A DNA stretch of 45,560 bases from an uncultured Acinetobacter sp. (lineage in GTDB: Bacteria > Pseudomonadota > Gammaproteobacteria > Pseudomonadales > Moraxellaceae): the NCBI RefSeq assembly GCF_947624825.1, contig NZ_CANQLZ010000019.1:1-45560 (forward strand). Direction: 5' to 3'. This document shows, piece by piece, positions 26,788 to 35,249 of the stretch. The stretch's first letter is position 1; the number at the start of each line of letters is the position of its first letter. A program made the translations under genes and the position numbers. A model generated the notes under the pieces. It was not told the origin of the DNA, did no database searches, and saw only the letters and a program-made list of their open reading frames with translations.

Positions 26788-26801
26788 GTGATATAAAAAA
26801 G

Positions 26802-26822
26802 ATGGGGCGGCATTCGCCCCAT
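26802..26822 (+). promoter_or_regulatory. Hairpin between cysA and cysB
   Basis: The stem ATGGGGCG / CGCCCCAT (26802-26809 with 26815-26822) has a 5-base loop and no T-run. It could stabilise the upstream mRNA or weaken read-through into cysB. It ends about 20 bases before the cysB start. Confidence 0.5.
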
Positions 26823-26843
26823 GCATCGAAGGGTAAACAACAT

Positions 26844-27767
26844 ATGAATTTCCAGCAACTGCGGATTATTCGCGAAACCGTCAGACAAAACTTTAATCTG
26901 ACTGAAGCTTCGGCTGCGTTGTATACCTCGCAATCAGGCGTAAGTAAGCATATTAAAGATTTAGAAGATGAGCTTGGCGTACAACTTTTTATTCGTAAAG
27001 GTAAACGCTTATTGGGTTTAACAGAGCCCGGTCAAGCCTTGCTTGGAATTGTAGAACGCATGTTGGTCGATGCAGACAATATCAAACGCTTAGCCGATGA
27101 TTTTAATAAAGTCGACGAAGGCACCTTAACGATTGCCACCACACATACCCAAGCGCGTTATGTGTTACCCCCAATCGTCAATCAATTTAAAAAAGCATTT
27201 CCTAAAGTGCATTTAATCTTGCAACAAGCCAGTCCCGTAGAAGTGGCTGAAATGCTGTTACAAGGTGAAGCCGATATTGGCATTGCCACAGAATCGCTCA
27301 CTGCCGAAGAAAACTTGGCCAGTGTGCCGTTTTATAATTGGCAACACAGTATCATCACGCCGCAAAATCATCCTTTAACTCAAAAAAACCCGATTGGGAT
27401 TGAGGATTTAGCACAATACCCCATTATCACCTACCATGGCGGTTTTACCGGACGCTCTAAAATTGACAAGGCATTTGAAGAATCTGGCTTAGATTTTAAT
27501 ATCGTGATGTCAGCGCTGGATGCCGACGTGATTAAAACCTATGTTGAATTGGGTATGGGCATTGGTATTGTCAATGATGTGGCCTATGACACAGAACGAG
27601 ATTATCGCTTAAAACAAATTGCCACCAACATGTTTGGTTTAAACACCACATGGCTTGCGGTGCGTAAAGGTCATTTGTTACGTGGTTACGGTTATGCGTT
27701 TATTTCGCTGTGCTCACCTGATGCCGACACACGAGCCTTAAAACGCGTGGCTTATCCTGAAGAATAA
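26844..27767 (+). CDS. cysB: LysR-type regulator CysB
   Basis: CysB activates sulfur-assimilation genes when bound to O-acetylserine or N-acetylserine, so it likely controls the operon it ends. The 307-residue protein has the winged-helix start MNFQQLRIIRETVRQNFNLT and SQSGVSKHIKDLEDELGVQL, followed by a two-lobed effector domain with TTHTQARYVLPP (the acetylserine/sulfate-site region). Cbl is a close paralogue with the same look, so CysB and Cbl cannot be separated with certainty. The start ATG has GAAGGG ten bases upstream. An earlier in-frame ATG lies inside cysA and is ignored. Confidence 0.92.
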   Translation: MNFQQLRIIRETVRQNFNLTEASAALYTSQSGVSKHIKDLEDELGVQLFIRKGKRLLGLTEPGQALLGIVERMLVDADNIKRLADDFNKVDEGTLTIATTHTQARYVLPPIVNQFKKAFPKVHLILQQASPVEVAEMLLQGEADIGIATESLTAEENLASVPFYNWQHSIITPQNHPLTQKNPIGIEDLAQYPIITYHGGFTGRSKIDKAFEESGLDFNIVMSALDADVIKTYVELGMGIGIVNDVAYDTERDYRLKQIATNMFGLNTTWLAVRKGHLLRGYGYAFISLCSPDADTRALKRVAYPEE

Positions 27768-27775
27768 ATCATCAT

Positions 27776-27799
27776 GAGCAGCTTAAGCTGCTCTTTTTT
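27776..27799 (+). terminator. Terminator of the sulfate operon
   Basis: The stem GAGCAGC / GCTGCTC with loop TTAA is followed by six T, nine bases after the cysB stop. Confidence 0.92.
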
Positions 27800-27917
27800 A
27801 TGCTGTACTGCTTGGTTCTTTTGCAAAGATATATTTTTCTTTCTTTAACATTCAATCTATTCAAGTTTAATCTGTATGAATTTTTTAACTTTTATTTACT
27901 GAAACGTATTTTAAATA

Positions 27918-27941
27918 TAAATAATAATTGTTATCATTTCG
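27918..27941. promoter_or_regulatory. Fur-box-like operator
   Basis: The stretch AATAATAATTGTTATCATTT, about 35 bases before the DUF3649 start, matches the 19-base Fur consensus at 13 positions in its best register (read on the minus strand, 27923-27941, with the half-site TGATAAC). An iron-linked operon follows, which supports the reading. Confidence 0.6.
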
Positions 27942-27973
27942 AAAATTTTAATCACTTTCAGATACTCAACCTC

Positions 27974-28333
27974 ATGAACCATCCGGCCCCCATGGATTCT
28001 CTTGACCCAATCGGTCATCCGCATATCCTTGCAAAAAAGAAAGCCAAAGCCAAACCACAGACACCTCTTAGCTATCGTTTGATGATTTTATACCGCTTTG
28101 TATTGGCCCTTGTGGGTGGCTACGTATTGTCGGCTTTAAGCGCCATTGCCATTGCCGAAGTATTTATTCAACAACGTGCTAGCGCTGCCATGAGTGCCAC
28201 CTTAATTGCCTTTTGCGTGTATTGCAGTGCTTTTATTTGGGTGTTTATGGTGCAAAAAACCTTCAAGGCAAGCCTAGGTATTCTTGTGCCAAGTTTGGTG
28301 CTGTGGCTCTTGATTAAATGGTTAGGAAACTAA
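27974..28333 (+). CDS. DUF3649 small membrane protein
   Basis: This 119-residue protein starts MNHPAPMDSLDPIGHPHILA with a Lys-rich stretch (KKKAKAKPQTPLS), followed by three membrane helices (about 38-60, 70-92 and 96-116). It has the size and position of the DUF3649 proteins found in front of PepSY-domain iron reductases. The frame is open far upstream, but those codons cross the Fur-box region and are AT-rich, so the ATG at 27974 is preferred. No good ribosome site is visible. The next gene begins two bases after its stop. Confidence 0.8.
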   Translation: MNHPAPMDSLDPIGHPHILAKKKAKAKPQTPLSYRLMILYRFVLALVGGYVLSALSAIAIAEVFIQQRASAAMSATLIAFCVYCSAFIWVFMVQKTFKASLGILVPSLVLWLLIKWLGN

Positions 28334-28334
28334 A

Positions 28335-30026
28335 ATGCGTGTAGATGGAAAAGCAGAAGGCCCTCGTCAGTCCATGTCTTGGTTGCATACATGGGCCAGC
28401 CTGATTTTAGGTTGGCTGCTGTATGCAATTTTTGTTACTGGTACATTAAGTTTTTTTCAAAATGAAATTACCGTTTGGATGAAGCCCGAACTGCATCAGT
28501 CAGTGCCAAGTCAATCACAAATTCAACAAAGCCAAGTGGCGCTGAATTATTTACAACAACATCATCCTGAGGCAGGCAGTTGGTCTATTCAACTGCCCAC
28601 TTCACGACAAAATACCACGGTTGTGAATATACGTGGTGCCAATGAAGACCCGCGTGCACGGCGTGGTGGTACGCGTGTGATTTTAGACAGTGCCACAGGT
28701 GAAGTTTTAGAAGCACGCGAAACCCGTGGTGGTGGCTTTTTGTATCGTTTCCATTTTGAACTATATGGTTTAGACCGTATTTGGGCGCGTTGGATTGTTG
28801 GAATTGCCACCTTATTAATGTTTGTAGCGATCATTAGCGGCATTATCACGCATAAAAAAATCTTTAAAGATTTCTTCACCTTCCGTCCGGGTAAAGGACA
28901 ACGCTCATGGTTAGATGCGCATAATGCCACTGCGGTTTTTGCCTTGCCCTTTCACTTAATGATTACCTTTAGTGGTTTATTGCTGTTGCTGTTTACCTTA
29001 ATGCCATGGGGCATTGAGCGGGTGTATGAAAACCGTGGCGCATTTTTACAAGAACAACGTCAAGCTTTGGTTGCAACTCCACAACAAGAACGCAGTCAAC
29101 GCCGACAAGCTCAAGCTCAATCAGAGCGTGATCCGCAGCGCGGTCGTGGCGAACGTGGTCAAGCTCAAGTACAAGCTGCGCCACTGGCTGCACTTGCGCC
29201 CATCTTAGCCCATGCACAAACACAATGGCCGGATAATCAAGTGGGTACAATTAGCATTATTGCCCCAAACACCACTAAAGCTGAAATTGAATTACGTGCC
29301 TTGCATGGCGAAAGCGTGGCACATCGTAATATTTATCAAAGCTTAAGCTATAACGGTGTAACCGGCATTGAAAAACCTGATGATGGCTCAAGCTTAAACA
29401 ATCCAAGCGTTCCTGCGGCGATTTATAATGTCACCACCACCTTACATGAGGCACGCGGTGTCGATTTACCGCTACGTTGGTTATTGTTCTTGTCGGGTAT
29501 TTTAGGCACATTAATGGTGGCTACAGGTTTATTGTTATGGTGTGTCAAACGTGCGCCACAGCAAGAAAAACAAGGCTATAAATCTTTGGGTTATCGCACA
29601 GTAGAAGTGCTGAACATTACCGCGATTATTGGTTTACCGATTGCCTGTGCAGTGTATTTTTATGCCAACCGTTTGATTGATGCCCATTTAGAAAAACGCA
29701 GTGCTTTAGAAATTCGTTGCTTCTTTATTGCATGGGGTTTGGTGTTTATTTATGCCCTCATACGCAAACATCGCCAAGCATGGCTAGACATGTTAGCCCT
29801 TGCCACACTGCTGTTTGCTGCATTACCGATCTTTAACTTTATGACTGGTGGCGCGCCGCTTTGGCACACTATTTCCAATGGTATTTGGGTCATTGCTTCA
29901 TTTGATTTGGCCATGTGGGTACTCGTGCTATTGTTTGCCTTTAGCTTTATCAAAGTAAAGAATCATAAAGGCTTAACTGCAAAAAAACCTAAAGCGGGCA
30001 AAGCTGTACAGGAGCATGACGAATGA
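28335..30026 (+). CDS. PepSY-domain membrane protein (PiuB-like)
   Basis: This 563-residue inner-membrane protein begins with a helix (about 15-37, WASLILGWLLYAIFVTGTLS). It has a PepSY-type periplasmic domain, a second and third helix pair with the conserved DAHNATAVFALPFHLMITFS, a further helix near 385-408 and three helices at the C-terminus. Such proteins sit beside siderophore receptors and are thought to reduce or release ferric iron in the periplasm. Unusual is a Gln/Arg-rich low-complexity insert of about 45 residues (near 240-285, with QRRQAQAQSERDPQRGRGER). It overlaps the next gene by four bases. No receptor gene lies in this window. Confidence 0.87.
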   Translation: MRVDGKAEGPRQSMSWLHTWASLILGWLLYAIFVTGTLSFFQNEITVWMKPELHQSVPSQSQIQQSQVALNYLQQHHPEAGSWSIQLPTSRQNTTVVNIRGANEDPRARRGGTRVILDSATGEVLEARETRGGGFLYRFHFELYGLDRIWARWIVGIATLLMFVAIISGIITHKKIFKDFFTFRPGKGQRSWLDAHNATAVFALPFHLMITFSGLLLLLFTLMPWGIERVYENRGAFLQEQRQALVATPQQERSQRRQAQAQSERDPQRGRGERGQAQVQAAPLAALAPILAHAQTQWPDNQVGTISIIAPNTTKAEIELRALHGESVAHRNIYQSLSYNGVTGIEKPDDGSSLNNPSVPAAIYNVTTTLHEARGVDLPLRWLLFLSGILGTLMVATGLLLWCVKRAPQQEKQGYKSLGYRTVEVLNITAIIGLPIACAVYFYANRLIDAHLEKRSALEIRCFFIAWGLVFIYALIRKHRQAWLDMLALATLLFAALPIFNFMTGGAPLWHTISNGIWVIASFDLAMWVLVLLFAFSFIKVKNHKGLTAKKPKAGKAVQEHDE

Positions 30027-30364
30027 GTTGGTTTATCTTGGTATGGGCGTTGTGTAATTTGGGCTTTATTGCCTTGGCATGTTCAATGTCGAAGCATCAA
30101 AAACAAATATTTAAACGTGAGTTAGATCCACAAAAAACCCGCCTTGCTACTGTAATAGGTTGGATATTGTTAACACTCGGTTTAATCAGTTGTTTAATCT
30201 ATCAAGATAGCATCAGCAATATGATCAGCTATTGTCTTGGGGTACTGAGTTTTTCAGCACTGGCGGTGGGTTTAAGCTTAAGTTATTTTGAAAACCACGT
30301 TAAAACGTTGGCTTTGGCTTCAGTTGTTTTAACCCTCATCAGCTTTGCTTTGATTGCTATATAA
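30023..30364 (+). CDS. DUF3325 small membrane protein
   Basis: This 113-residue protein has four hydrophobic helices (about 3-20, 42-60, 67-85 and 90-112) and the short polar loop SKHQKQIFKRELDPQKTRLA. Size, helices and position at the end of a PepSY operon fit DUF3325. Its ATG overlaps the PepSY stop (ATGA). It presumably forms part of the same inner-membrane iron-handling unit. Confidence 0.82.
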   Translation: MSWFILVWALCNLGFIALACSMSKHQKQIFKRELDPQKTRLATVIGWILLTLGLISCLIYQDSISNMISYCLGVLSFSALAVGLSLSYFENHVKTLALASVVLTLISFALIAI

Positions 30365-30374
30365 TAACCCTATG

Positions 30375-30406
30375 AAAAAAGCTCGCATTTGGCGGGCTTT
30401 TTTTTA
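30375..30406 (+). terminator. Terminator of the PepSY operon
   Basis: The stem AAAAAGCTCGC / GCGGGCTTTTT (one G-U pair) ends in a run of eight T, about ten bases after the DUF3325 stop. Confidence 0.88.
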
Positions 30407-30511
30407 TCCTTTGGTCAGGCTTTTACCCAAACTTAGTAAAATTTATAACACAGCAATTGCTTTTTTTATAAAGCAGCTTAGGCTTGTTAAGTATTTACTT
30501 GAGATCTTGTT

Positions 30512-31036
30512 ATGACCACTCCTATTTCTGTGCCTAAAGCGCTGCTGAATCGTGCCACTGCGGGTAATCTAGATGCCCAATTTGATTTAGCTCAATTGTA
30601 TATGAGCAGCGAACATGATGAAGATATTGAACGTGCTGAAGAATGGGCGCTTAAAGCTGCATCTTTAGGTCATGTTGAGTCGATGTATTGGTTAGGTGAA
30701 GGCTATACCGTCTATGCCAAAGAATTATTAGAAGCTGACCCTGAAGAAGCTAAAACCTATTTTGAACATGCGCATAATTGGCTTAAACAAGCGGCAGCGC
30801 ATAAGCACCCTGCTGCAATTTTAGAATTGGCAGGTTTTTATCGCCGTGGTGATGTGGTAGAAAAAGACGTGGCAAAGTCTGTGGAATTGGTCGAACAAGC
30901 GGCCAATTTAGGTGAATTACAAGCCATGCGTGATTTAGCCTTTATTTATGCCAATGCCTTAGGTGTAGATGCTGATGAAGAAAAAGCCGAGCTTTGGACA
31001 CAAAAAGCCGATGCTTTAGAAGCTAAAGATGCATAA
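30512..31036 (+). CDS. Sel1-like (TPR-related) repeat protein
   Basis: This 174-residue protein consists of Sel1-type helical repeats. Units visible are AGNLDAQFDLAQLYMSSE, KAASLGHVESMYWLGEGY, AAAHKHPAAILELAGFYRRG and AANLGELQAMRDLAFIYANA. It has no signal peptide, so it is cytosolic and likely a protein-protein scaffold. The charge is strongly acidic. It is monocistronic, with a terminator directly after its stop. Partner and role are unknown. Confidence 0.9.
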   Translation: MTTPISVPKALLNRATAGNLDAQFDLAQLYMSSEHDEDIERAEEWALKAASLGHVESMYWLGEGYTVYAKELLEADPEEAKTYFEHAHNWLKQAAAHKHPAAILELAGFYRRGDVVEKDVAKSVELVEQAANLGELQAMRDLAFIYANALGVDADEEKAELWTQKADALEAKDA

Positions 31037-31040
31037 AAAT

Positions 31041-31062
31041 AAAGCCCTCAATTGAGGGCTTT
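31041..31062 (+). terminator. Terminator of the Sel1-repeat gene
   Basis: AAAGCCCTC-AATT-GAGGGCTTT is a perfect stem-loop right after the stop; the T-run is short. Confidence 0.8.
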
Positions 31063-31141
31063 AATCTTTAACATTCAATCTAGTAAAATCAAAAAAGTGT
31101 CTATATATTAATCGGCAATATTCATAATATTCTGATAAAAA

Positions 31142-31990
31142 ATGGCTTACCAAGCAACAGTACTCAATGTCATGATCGCATCACCTAGTGATGTGGCAGA
31201 TGAAAGACAACTCGTTCGTGATGCAATCTATGAATGGAACGCTATTCATTCTAAGCAATTCGGTGTCATGCTTAATCCTATTGGTTGGGAACATAACGTT
31301 GCACCTCAAATGGGAGGACGACCTCAAGAAATTATTAACAAAAATATTTTAAATGATTCAGATATATTAATTGGTATATTCTGGACTCGCTTAGGCTCAC
31401 CCACTGGTGAATTTGCTAGTGGCACGGTAGAAGAAATATCCAGACATTGTGATAAAAATAAGTTAGCGTCTATCTACATTTCTAAAAGGTCTTATCCTGA
31501 CAATATAGATTTACAGCAATTACAACTCTTACGAGATCAGACTCAACTTTGGCTAAACGATGGTTTATTAGAGTTTTATGATGATCGCTATTCTTTCAAA
31601 CAAAAAATTAAAGATCATCTATCTCTACAAATTCAAAATAATGCAAACCTAAAGGAGTTAATTAGACCCATACAATCATCACCAAAAAATAATACATTTT
31701 TGTCAAATGAAGCTCTCACCCTTTTAAATCATGCTATAGAAGGCAATGGTGTCATCACTTACACTAGATATATTGATGGTACAGCTGATTTTAATGCTGA
31801 TAAATTTAATTATAGAACTGATAATCCTAAAGAAATAGCAGTATGGAAGTCAGCCATTAAATATATGCTTACGGAAAATATTATCGCAGAGCTAAGTAAC
31901 CATAATGGAATTAAGCAAATCTGTGAAGTCACCCAAATTGGTTGGGAATTAGCCGAATCTATATCTAAAAAGGATAACGTAAGTCAGTGA
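31142..31990 (+). CDS. DUF4062/TIR-like domain protein, possible defence gene
   Basis: This 282-residue protein begins ATVLNVMIASPSDVADERQL and continues with GRPQEIINKNILNDSDILIG (59-78), FWTRLGSPTGEFASGTVEEI (80-99). That is the DUF4062-type Rossmann-like domain related to TIR and other NAD-handling folds; the SGTVEEI glutamates (97, 98) are a plausible active site. After a linker, about 195-282 form a separate winged-helix-like C-terminal domain (ALTLLNHAIEGNGVITYTRY, then VTQIGWELAES). Relatives often act in anti-phage systems, but that is inference. The gene is AT-rich with ATA and AGA codons, lacks a clear ribosome site and stands alone between core genes, which suggests recent gain. 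No partner gene is adjacent. Confidence 0.72.
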   Translation: MAYQATVLNVMIASPSDVADERQLVRDAIYEWNAIHSKQFGVMLNPIGWEHNVAPQMGGRPQEIINKNILNDSDILIGIFWTRLGSPTGEFASGTVEEISRHCDKNKLASIYISKRSYPDNIDLQQLQLLRDQTQLWLNDGLLEFYDDRYSFKQKIKDHLSLQIQNNANLKELIRPIQSSPKNNTFLSNEALTLLNHAIEGNGVITYTRYIDGTADFNADKFNYRTDNPKEIAVWKSAIKYMLTENIIAELSNHNGIKQICEVTQIGWELAESISKKDNVSQ

Positions 31991-32030
31991 TCTTTTATAT
32001 CTCTGATTTTCCAAGTACAATACCGCGTTA

Positions 32031-32130
32031 GTCGAGGGATGCTGCGACTGATCTTACAGGCACCAAATGTAAGATCTGCCAGGCTCGACGATCGGTTTGT
32101 TTTTTCTAGACAGACCAACAACGGCATCCG
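32031..32130 (+). promoter_or_regulatory. S-adenosylhomocysteine riboswitch (ahcY element)
   Basis: The conserved core is present. P1 is GTCGAG (32031-32036) with CTCGAC (32084-32089). The signature GATGCTGCGAC follows P1's 5' strand, GCCAGGCTCGAC closes the first domain, and AACGGCATCC (32120-32129) pairs back to GGATGC (32037-32042) as the pseudoknot. A long P2 hairpin (ATCTTACA / TGTAAGAT) and a small hairpin (GGTTTGT / ACAGACC) fill the variable parts. In known cases SAH binding turns on expression of the downstream ahcY gene, which is what follows here. A weak TACAAT -10 element lies at 32016-32021. Confidence 0.92.
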
Positions 32131-32169
32131 CGAACTGAATGATCAATTATTAATTTTAAGGAGATCGTG

Positions 32170-33552
32170 ATGAACGCGGTTAATGCTTCATTTACAGATT
32201 ACAAAGTTGCCGACATCTCTCTTGCTGACTACGGTCGTAAAGAAATCAAACTTGCAGAAGCTGAAATGCCAGCGCTTATGGGTTTACGTAAGCGTTATGC
32301 TGCGGCTAAACCACTTGCAGGTGCTAAAATCTTGGGTTGTATCCACATGACAATCCAAACTGCGGTTTTAATTGAAACTTTGGTAGAACTTGGCGCTGAA
32401 GTTCGTTGGACATCTTGCAACATCTTCTCAACACAAGACCATGCTGCTGCTGCAATTGCTGCTGCGGGTGTTCCGGTTTTTGCTTGGAAAGGCGAAACTG
32501 AAGAAGAATACATGTGGTGCTTAGAACAACAAATCAATGTTAATGGCACACCTTGGGATGCCAACATGATTCTTGATGATGGTGGTGACTTAACCATTCT
32601 TGTTCATGAAAAATACCCAGAAGTAATTGCTAAAATCCACGGTGTCACTGAAGAAACAACAACAGGTGTTCAACGTCTGTATGAAATGCTTCGTGATGGC
32701 ACTTTAAAAGTTCCTGCAATCAACGTAAACGATTCTGTAACTAAATCTAAAAACGACAACAAATACGGTTGCCGTCATTCTCTAAACGATGCCATCAAAC
32801 GCGGTACAGATATGTTGTTATCTGGTCGTCGTGCGCTTGTGATTGGTTACGGTGACGTAGGTAAAGGTTCAGCTCAATCACTTCGTCAAGAAGGTATGAT
32901 TGTACGTGTAACTGAAGTGGATCCAATCTGTGCAATGCAAGCATGTATGGACGGCTTTGAAGTTGTTTCTCCATACAAAAATGGCGTGCAAACAGGCAAA
33001 AAAGAAGACGTAAATGCTGATCTTCTTCAAAATACTGACCTCATCGTAACAACTACAGGTAACTACCACGTTTGCGATTCAGCAATGCTTGATTCATTAA
33101 AAGCAGGTGCTGTGGTGTGTAACATCGGTCACTTTGATACTGAAATCGACACCAACTACTTACGTGGTTACAAGTGGGTTGAAGTGAAACCTCAAGTTCA
33201 CCAAGTTTATCGTTCAGAAGACGAAAATAACTACCTGATCCTTTTATCTGAAGGTCGTTTGGTAAACCTTGGTAACGCAACAGGTCACCCATCACGTATT
33301 ATGGATGGTTCTTTTGCTAACCAAGTGTTAGGTCAAATGCACTTGTTTGCTGAGAAATTTGCTGATCTTCCTGAAGCTGAAAAAGCTGCAAAAATCCGTG
33401 TAGAACTGATTCCTAAGAAATTAGACGAAGAAGTTGCTGCGGCAATGGTTGCAGGTTTTGGTGGCGTGTTAACTCAATTAACACAAGAACAAGCAGACTA
33501 CTTAGGTGTAGCTGTTGAAGGTCCATTTAAATCTGATGCTTATAAATACTAA
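32170..33552 (+). CDS. ahcY: Adenosylhomocysteinase
   Basis: AhcY hydrolyses S-adenosylhomocysteine to adenosine and homocysteine, removing the inhibitor left by methyltransferases. The 460-residue protein has [20 protein letters not shown], the catalytic [17 protein letters not shown] (189-205) and the NAD-binding [13 protein letters not shown] (227-239). It ends in the required C-terminal KSDAYKY, whose Lys and Tyr reach into the partner subunit. The ATG at 32170 lies six bases after AAGGAG; the GTG one codon earlier is too close. An SAH riboswitch precedes it, and metF follows after a terminator-like hairpin. Confidence 0.98.
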   Translation: MNAVNASFTDYKVADISLADYGRKEIKLAEAEMPALMGLRKRYAAAKPLAGAKILGCIHMTIQTAVLIETLVELGAEVRWTSCNIFSTQDHAAAAIAAAGVPVFAWKGETEEEYMWCLEQQINVNGTPWDANMILDDGGDLTILVHEKYPEVIAKIHGVTEETTTGVQRLYEMLRDGTLKVPAINVNDSVTKSKNDNKYGCRHSLNDAIKRGTDMLLSGRRALVIGYGDVGKGSAQSLRQEGMIVRVTEVDPICAMQACMDGFEVVSPYKNGVQTGKKEDVNADLLQNTDLIVTTTGNYHVCDSAMLDSLKAGAVVCNIGHFDTEIDTNYLRGYKWVEVKPQVHQVYRSEDENNYLILLSEGRLVNLGNATGHPSRIMDGSFANQVLGQMHLFAEKFADLPEAEKAAKIRVELIPKKLDEEVAAAMVAGFGGVLTQLTQEQADYLGVAVEGPFKSDAYKY

Positions 33553-33560
33553 GCATTGAT

Positions 33561-33584
33561 AAAAGCAGGCCTCGTGCCTGCTTT
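33561..33584 (+). terminator. Terminator-like hairpin between ahcY and metF
   Basis: The stem AAAGCAGGC / GCCTGCTTT with loop CTCGT is followed by TTTGTTTG. The weak T-run suggests partial read-through into metF. Confidence 0.75.
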
Positions 33585-33625
33585 TGTTTGTGGTTTATTT
33601 ATTGATAAGTAAAAAGGATTTAAGC

Positions 33626-34462
33626 ATGTCAAAACAGATTCCTATTTCTTTTGAGTTTTTCCCAACCAAGACTGATGCTGGTGCAGAAAAACTTAAAACC
33701 GTACATCAAGAATTACAACTGCTCAATCCAGAGTTTTTCTCTGTGACTTATGGTGCAGGCGGTTCAACCCGTGAACGCACGCTGTCTACCTTAGCTGACT
33801 TTAATGGCAAAGGCACACCAGTTGCCCCGCATCTGTCTTGTATTGGCGACAGCAAAGCACGTATTGCTGAACTATTGGATTTATACAAATCTCAAGGCAT
33901 TGACCGTATTGTGGCACTGCGTGGTGATTTACCCTCAGGTCAAGTGGGCTTAGGTGAACTCCCTTATGCAACTGATCTTGTACGTTTTATCCGTGAACAT
34001 TCAGGTGATCATTTCCATATTGAAGTGGCAGCTTATCCTGAAATGCACCCACAAGCAGACAGCTTTGATTTAGACATTCAACGTTTTTGTGATAAAGCGA
34101 ATGCCGGTGCCAATGCAGCCCTCACTCAATTTTTCTTTAATCCAGATGCGTATTTCTACTTTGTAGACCGCATTCAAAAAGAAGGGGTGAATATTCCTGT
34201 AGCGCCTGGCATCATGCCAATTACCAATGCCAACAACTTGATTCGCTTTGCCGATGGTACAGGCGCTGAAGTGCCACGTTGGATTCGTAAGCAATTGGCT
34301 ACTTATGGTGATGACACGGCTTCAATTAAAGCCTTTGGTCATGAAGTGGTGGTTAAACTGTGTGAACGCTTAATTGCAGGCGGTGCGCCAAGTTTGCATT
34401 TTTACACCATGAACACCACTGATCCAACCCGTCAATTGGTTCAAGATTTAGGTTTGGCTTAA
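33626..34462 (+). CDS. metF: Methylenetetrahydrofolate reductase
   Basis: MetF reduces 5,10-methylene-THF to 5-methyl-THF with FAD and NADH, supplying the methyl group for methionine. The 278-residue TIM-barrel protein has the catalytic Glu in SFEFFPTKT near the N-terminus, the YGAGGSTRERT loop, LRGDLPSG and FNPDAYFYFVDR. A ribosome site AAAGGA lies eight bases before the ATG. It follows ahcY by about 70 bases, so SAH removal and methionine re-methylation genes lie together. No SAM or S-box riboswitch is visible in front of metF. Confidence 0.96.
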   Translation: MSKQIPISFEFFPTKTDAGAEKLKTVHQELQLLNPEFFSVTYGAGGSTRERTLSTLADFNGKGTPVAPHLSCIGDSKARIAELLDLYKSQGIDRIVALRGDLPSGQVGLGELPYATDLVRFIREHSGDHFHIEVAAYPEMHPQADSFDLDIQRFCDKANAGANAALTQFFFNPDAYFYFVDRIQKEGVNIPVAPGIMPITNANNLIRFADGTGAEVPRWIRKQLATYGDDTASIKAFGHEVVVKLCERLIAGGAPSLHFYTMNTTDPTRQLVQDLGLA

Positions 34463-34489
34463 TTTTATTGTTTTTAAAGTGAGTATTTT

Positions 34490-35209
34490 ATGCCACGTTT
34501 TTATATGGAAGCGACGTTAACGGTTGACACGTCTGCCGATTTAACCGAAACCGTGTTTCATCATTGGTGTAAAGTACTCCGCGCCCAAGTCGGTGAAACT
34601 GCCACCTTGTTTAATGGTCAAGGTGGCGAGTATCAGGTTGAGCTGATTGAAGTGGCAAAAAAATCCGCTCGTGTTCAAGTGCTCAGTTTTAACCCCGATA
34701 ATCGTACACCTGCTTTTACTGCCCTTTTGGGTCAAGTAATGAGTAAAGGCGATCGTATGGATTATGCCATTCAAAAAGCAGTAGAATTGGGGGTTGCTCA
34801 AATTCAATTACTGACCTCTGAGCGTTGTGAAATGCGCTTAAAATATGACCGCGATCAAAAGAAATTAGACCATTGGCAAGGGGTTGCAATTGCAGCGTGT
34901 GAGCAATGTGGTTTGAATATCGTGCCACAAATTTTAGCGCCTTTGCCACTTGAACAATGGCTTGAGAGTGAACTGCCTGCGACCAAATTAGTGCTCGCAC
35001 CCAATAAAGATGCAGCCAATGTGCTAACGCAAGCGACACCAAATTTGGCTTTATTGATTGGGCCTGAAGGTGGTTTAAGCGAGGCTGAAATTGCTGCTGC
35101 TAATACCCAAGGCTTTGTTAATTGGTGTATTGGGCGTCGCGTCTTACGTACAGAAACAGCACCTGTAGTGGCACTTTCGATCTTAAATTATCATTTTATT
35201 GATGCATAA
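34490..35209 (+). CDS. rsmE: 16S rRNA m3U1498 methyltransferase
   Basis: RsmE methylates N3 of U1498 in 16S rRNA using SAM. The 239-residue protein has an N-terminal PUA-like domain (HHWCKVLRAQVGETATLFNG) and the SPOUT trefoil knot at the C-terminus with LLIGPEGGLSEAEI and RRVLRTETAPVVAL. Length matches the family. It begins 27 bases after metF and is likely in the same transcript, then ends in a strong terminator. Confidence 0.96.
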   Translation: MPRFYMEATLTVDTSADLTETVFHHWCKVLRAQVGETATLFNGQGGEYQVELIEVAKKSARVQVLSFNPDNRTPAFTALLGQVMSKGDRMDYAIQKAVELGVAQIQLLTSERCEMRLKYDRDQKKLDHWQGVAIAACEQCGLNIVPQILAPLPLEQWLESELPATKLVLAPNKDAANVLTQATPNLALLIGPEGGLSEAEIAAANTQGFVNWCIGRRVLRTETAPVVALSILNYHFIDA

Positions 35210-35221
35210 TATTTAAATCTT

Positions 35222-35249
35222 AAAAAGCAGCGATAACGCTGCTTTTTTT
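35222..35249 (+). terminator. Terminator of rsmE
   Basis: The stem AAAAAGCAGCG / CGCTGCTTTTT with loop ATAA is followed by a long T-run, shortly after the rsmE stop. Confidence 0.92.

Noticed and set aside
33585..33625. SAM riboswitch in front of metF
   Set aside because: Only about 40 bases separate the ahcY hairpin from the metF start, too short for any known SAM riboswitch, and no core motif is present.
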